From NCBI GenBank assembly GCA_036172665.1, contig CM069870.1, positions 70,246,212 to 70,310,211 of the forward strand: 64,000 bases of DNA, written 5' to 3'. The stretch is from Prosopocoilus inquinatus. Its lineage: Eukaryota; Arthropoda; Insecta; Coleoptera; Lucanidae. The position numbers were made by a program, and so were the translations under genes. The notes beneath the pieces are model-generated. The model was not told where the DNA came from. It saw only the letters and a program-made list of their open reading frames with translations, and made no database searches. This document shows, piece by piece, positions 63,901-64,000 of this stretch. Every line of letters begins with the position of its first letter. Positions within the stretch are counted from its first letter, which is position 1.

Positions 63901-64000
63901 CTCTAATACTTTTTCCAAATAATATCTCATATATTGTTTTTCATCCATTAACAATATACAGTAGTAGTAGTAGTAGTAACCGCTGCTATCTTATACATAT
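63901..64000. repeat. Window end with (AGT)n microsatellite
   Basis: (GTA)6 at 63961-63978; nothing else. Confidence 0.9.

Overview
The window is AT-rich, repeat-saturated DNA from an animal nuclear genome, most likely an insect and possibly a beetle. The one gene I recognise has insect-sized introns, and the interspersed repeats are of insect type (TA-flanked inverted repeats with CAGGGTG / CACCCTG ends, hAT and PIF/Harbinger-like MITEs, a Jockey-like retroelement). The order is an inference, not a demonstration. No rRNA, tRNA or CRISPR was seen.

Only one ordinary host gene is recognisable: GINS1 (Psf1, a subunit of the GINS replication complex). It lies on the minus strand at 57781-58646 in three exons. 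As read here, exon 2 lacks one base needed to keep the frame. Everything else is mobile or repetitive DNA, simple repeats, or unassigned sequence, including several relatively GC-rich islands that could be regulatory.

Layout. 0-9 kb: MITEs, a hAT element with a perfect 8-bp duplication, a retroviral-type primer-binding site, and satellites of about 278 bp and 187 bp. 9.6-11.3 kb: a broken non-LTR retrotransposon inside satellite DNA. 14.2-17.4 kb: a 3.2-kb element with TA-flanked terminal repeats that carries a decayed gene with introns. 20-31 kb: T-rich repeats, MITEs and a second hAT element with AATCGG-type subterminal repeats. 31-43 kb: fold-back elements with CACCCTGTATA motifs, a PIF/Harbinger-like element, and a third, degraded hAT-like element. 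44.3-45.3 kb: a minisatellite arranged as a giant inverted repeat. 47.6-52.1 kb: a nearly 2-kb palindromic element split by a dead autonomous hAT transposon. 53.7-54.9 kb: a further hAT-like element. 60.8-63.9 kb: a GC-rich degenerate tandem repeat.

The most striking signal is a dispersed population of hammerhead ribozyme motifs. There are about fourteen intact, partial or degraded copies in at least three families (A, B, C, plus a weak D). They are recognised by the CUGANGA box, stem II, the GAAA box, a palindromic stem III with almost no loop, and the expected NUH cleavage position. Several sit inside long inverted repeats or inside hAT-like elements. Family A occurs with its ribozyme core in both orientations relative to its flanking module. 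Hammerheads are established in Penelope-like retroelements and retrozymes; the carriers seen here look different and deserve a check.
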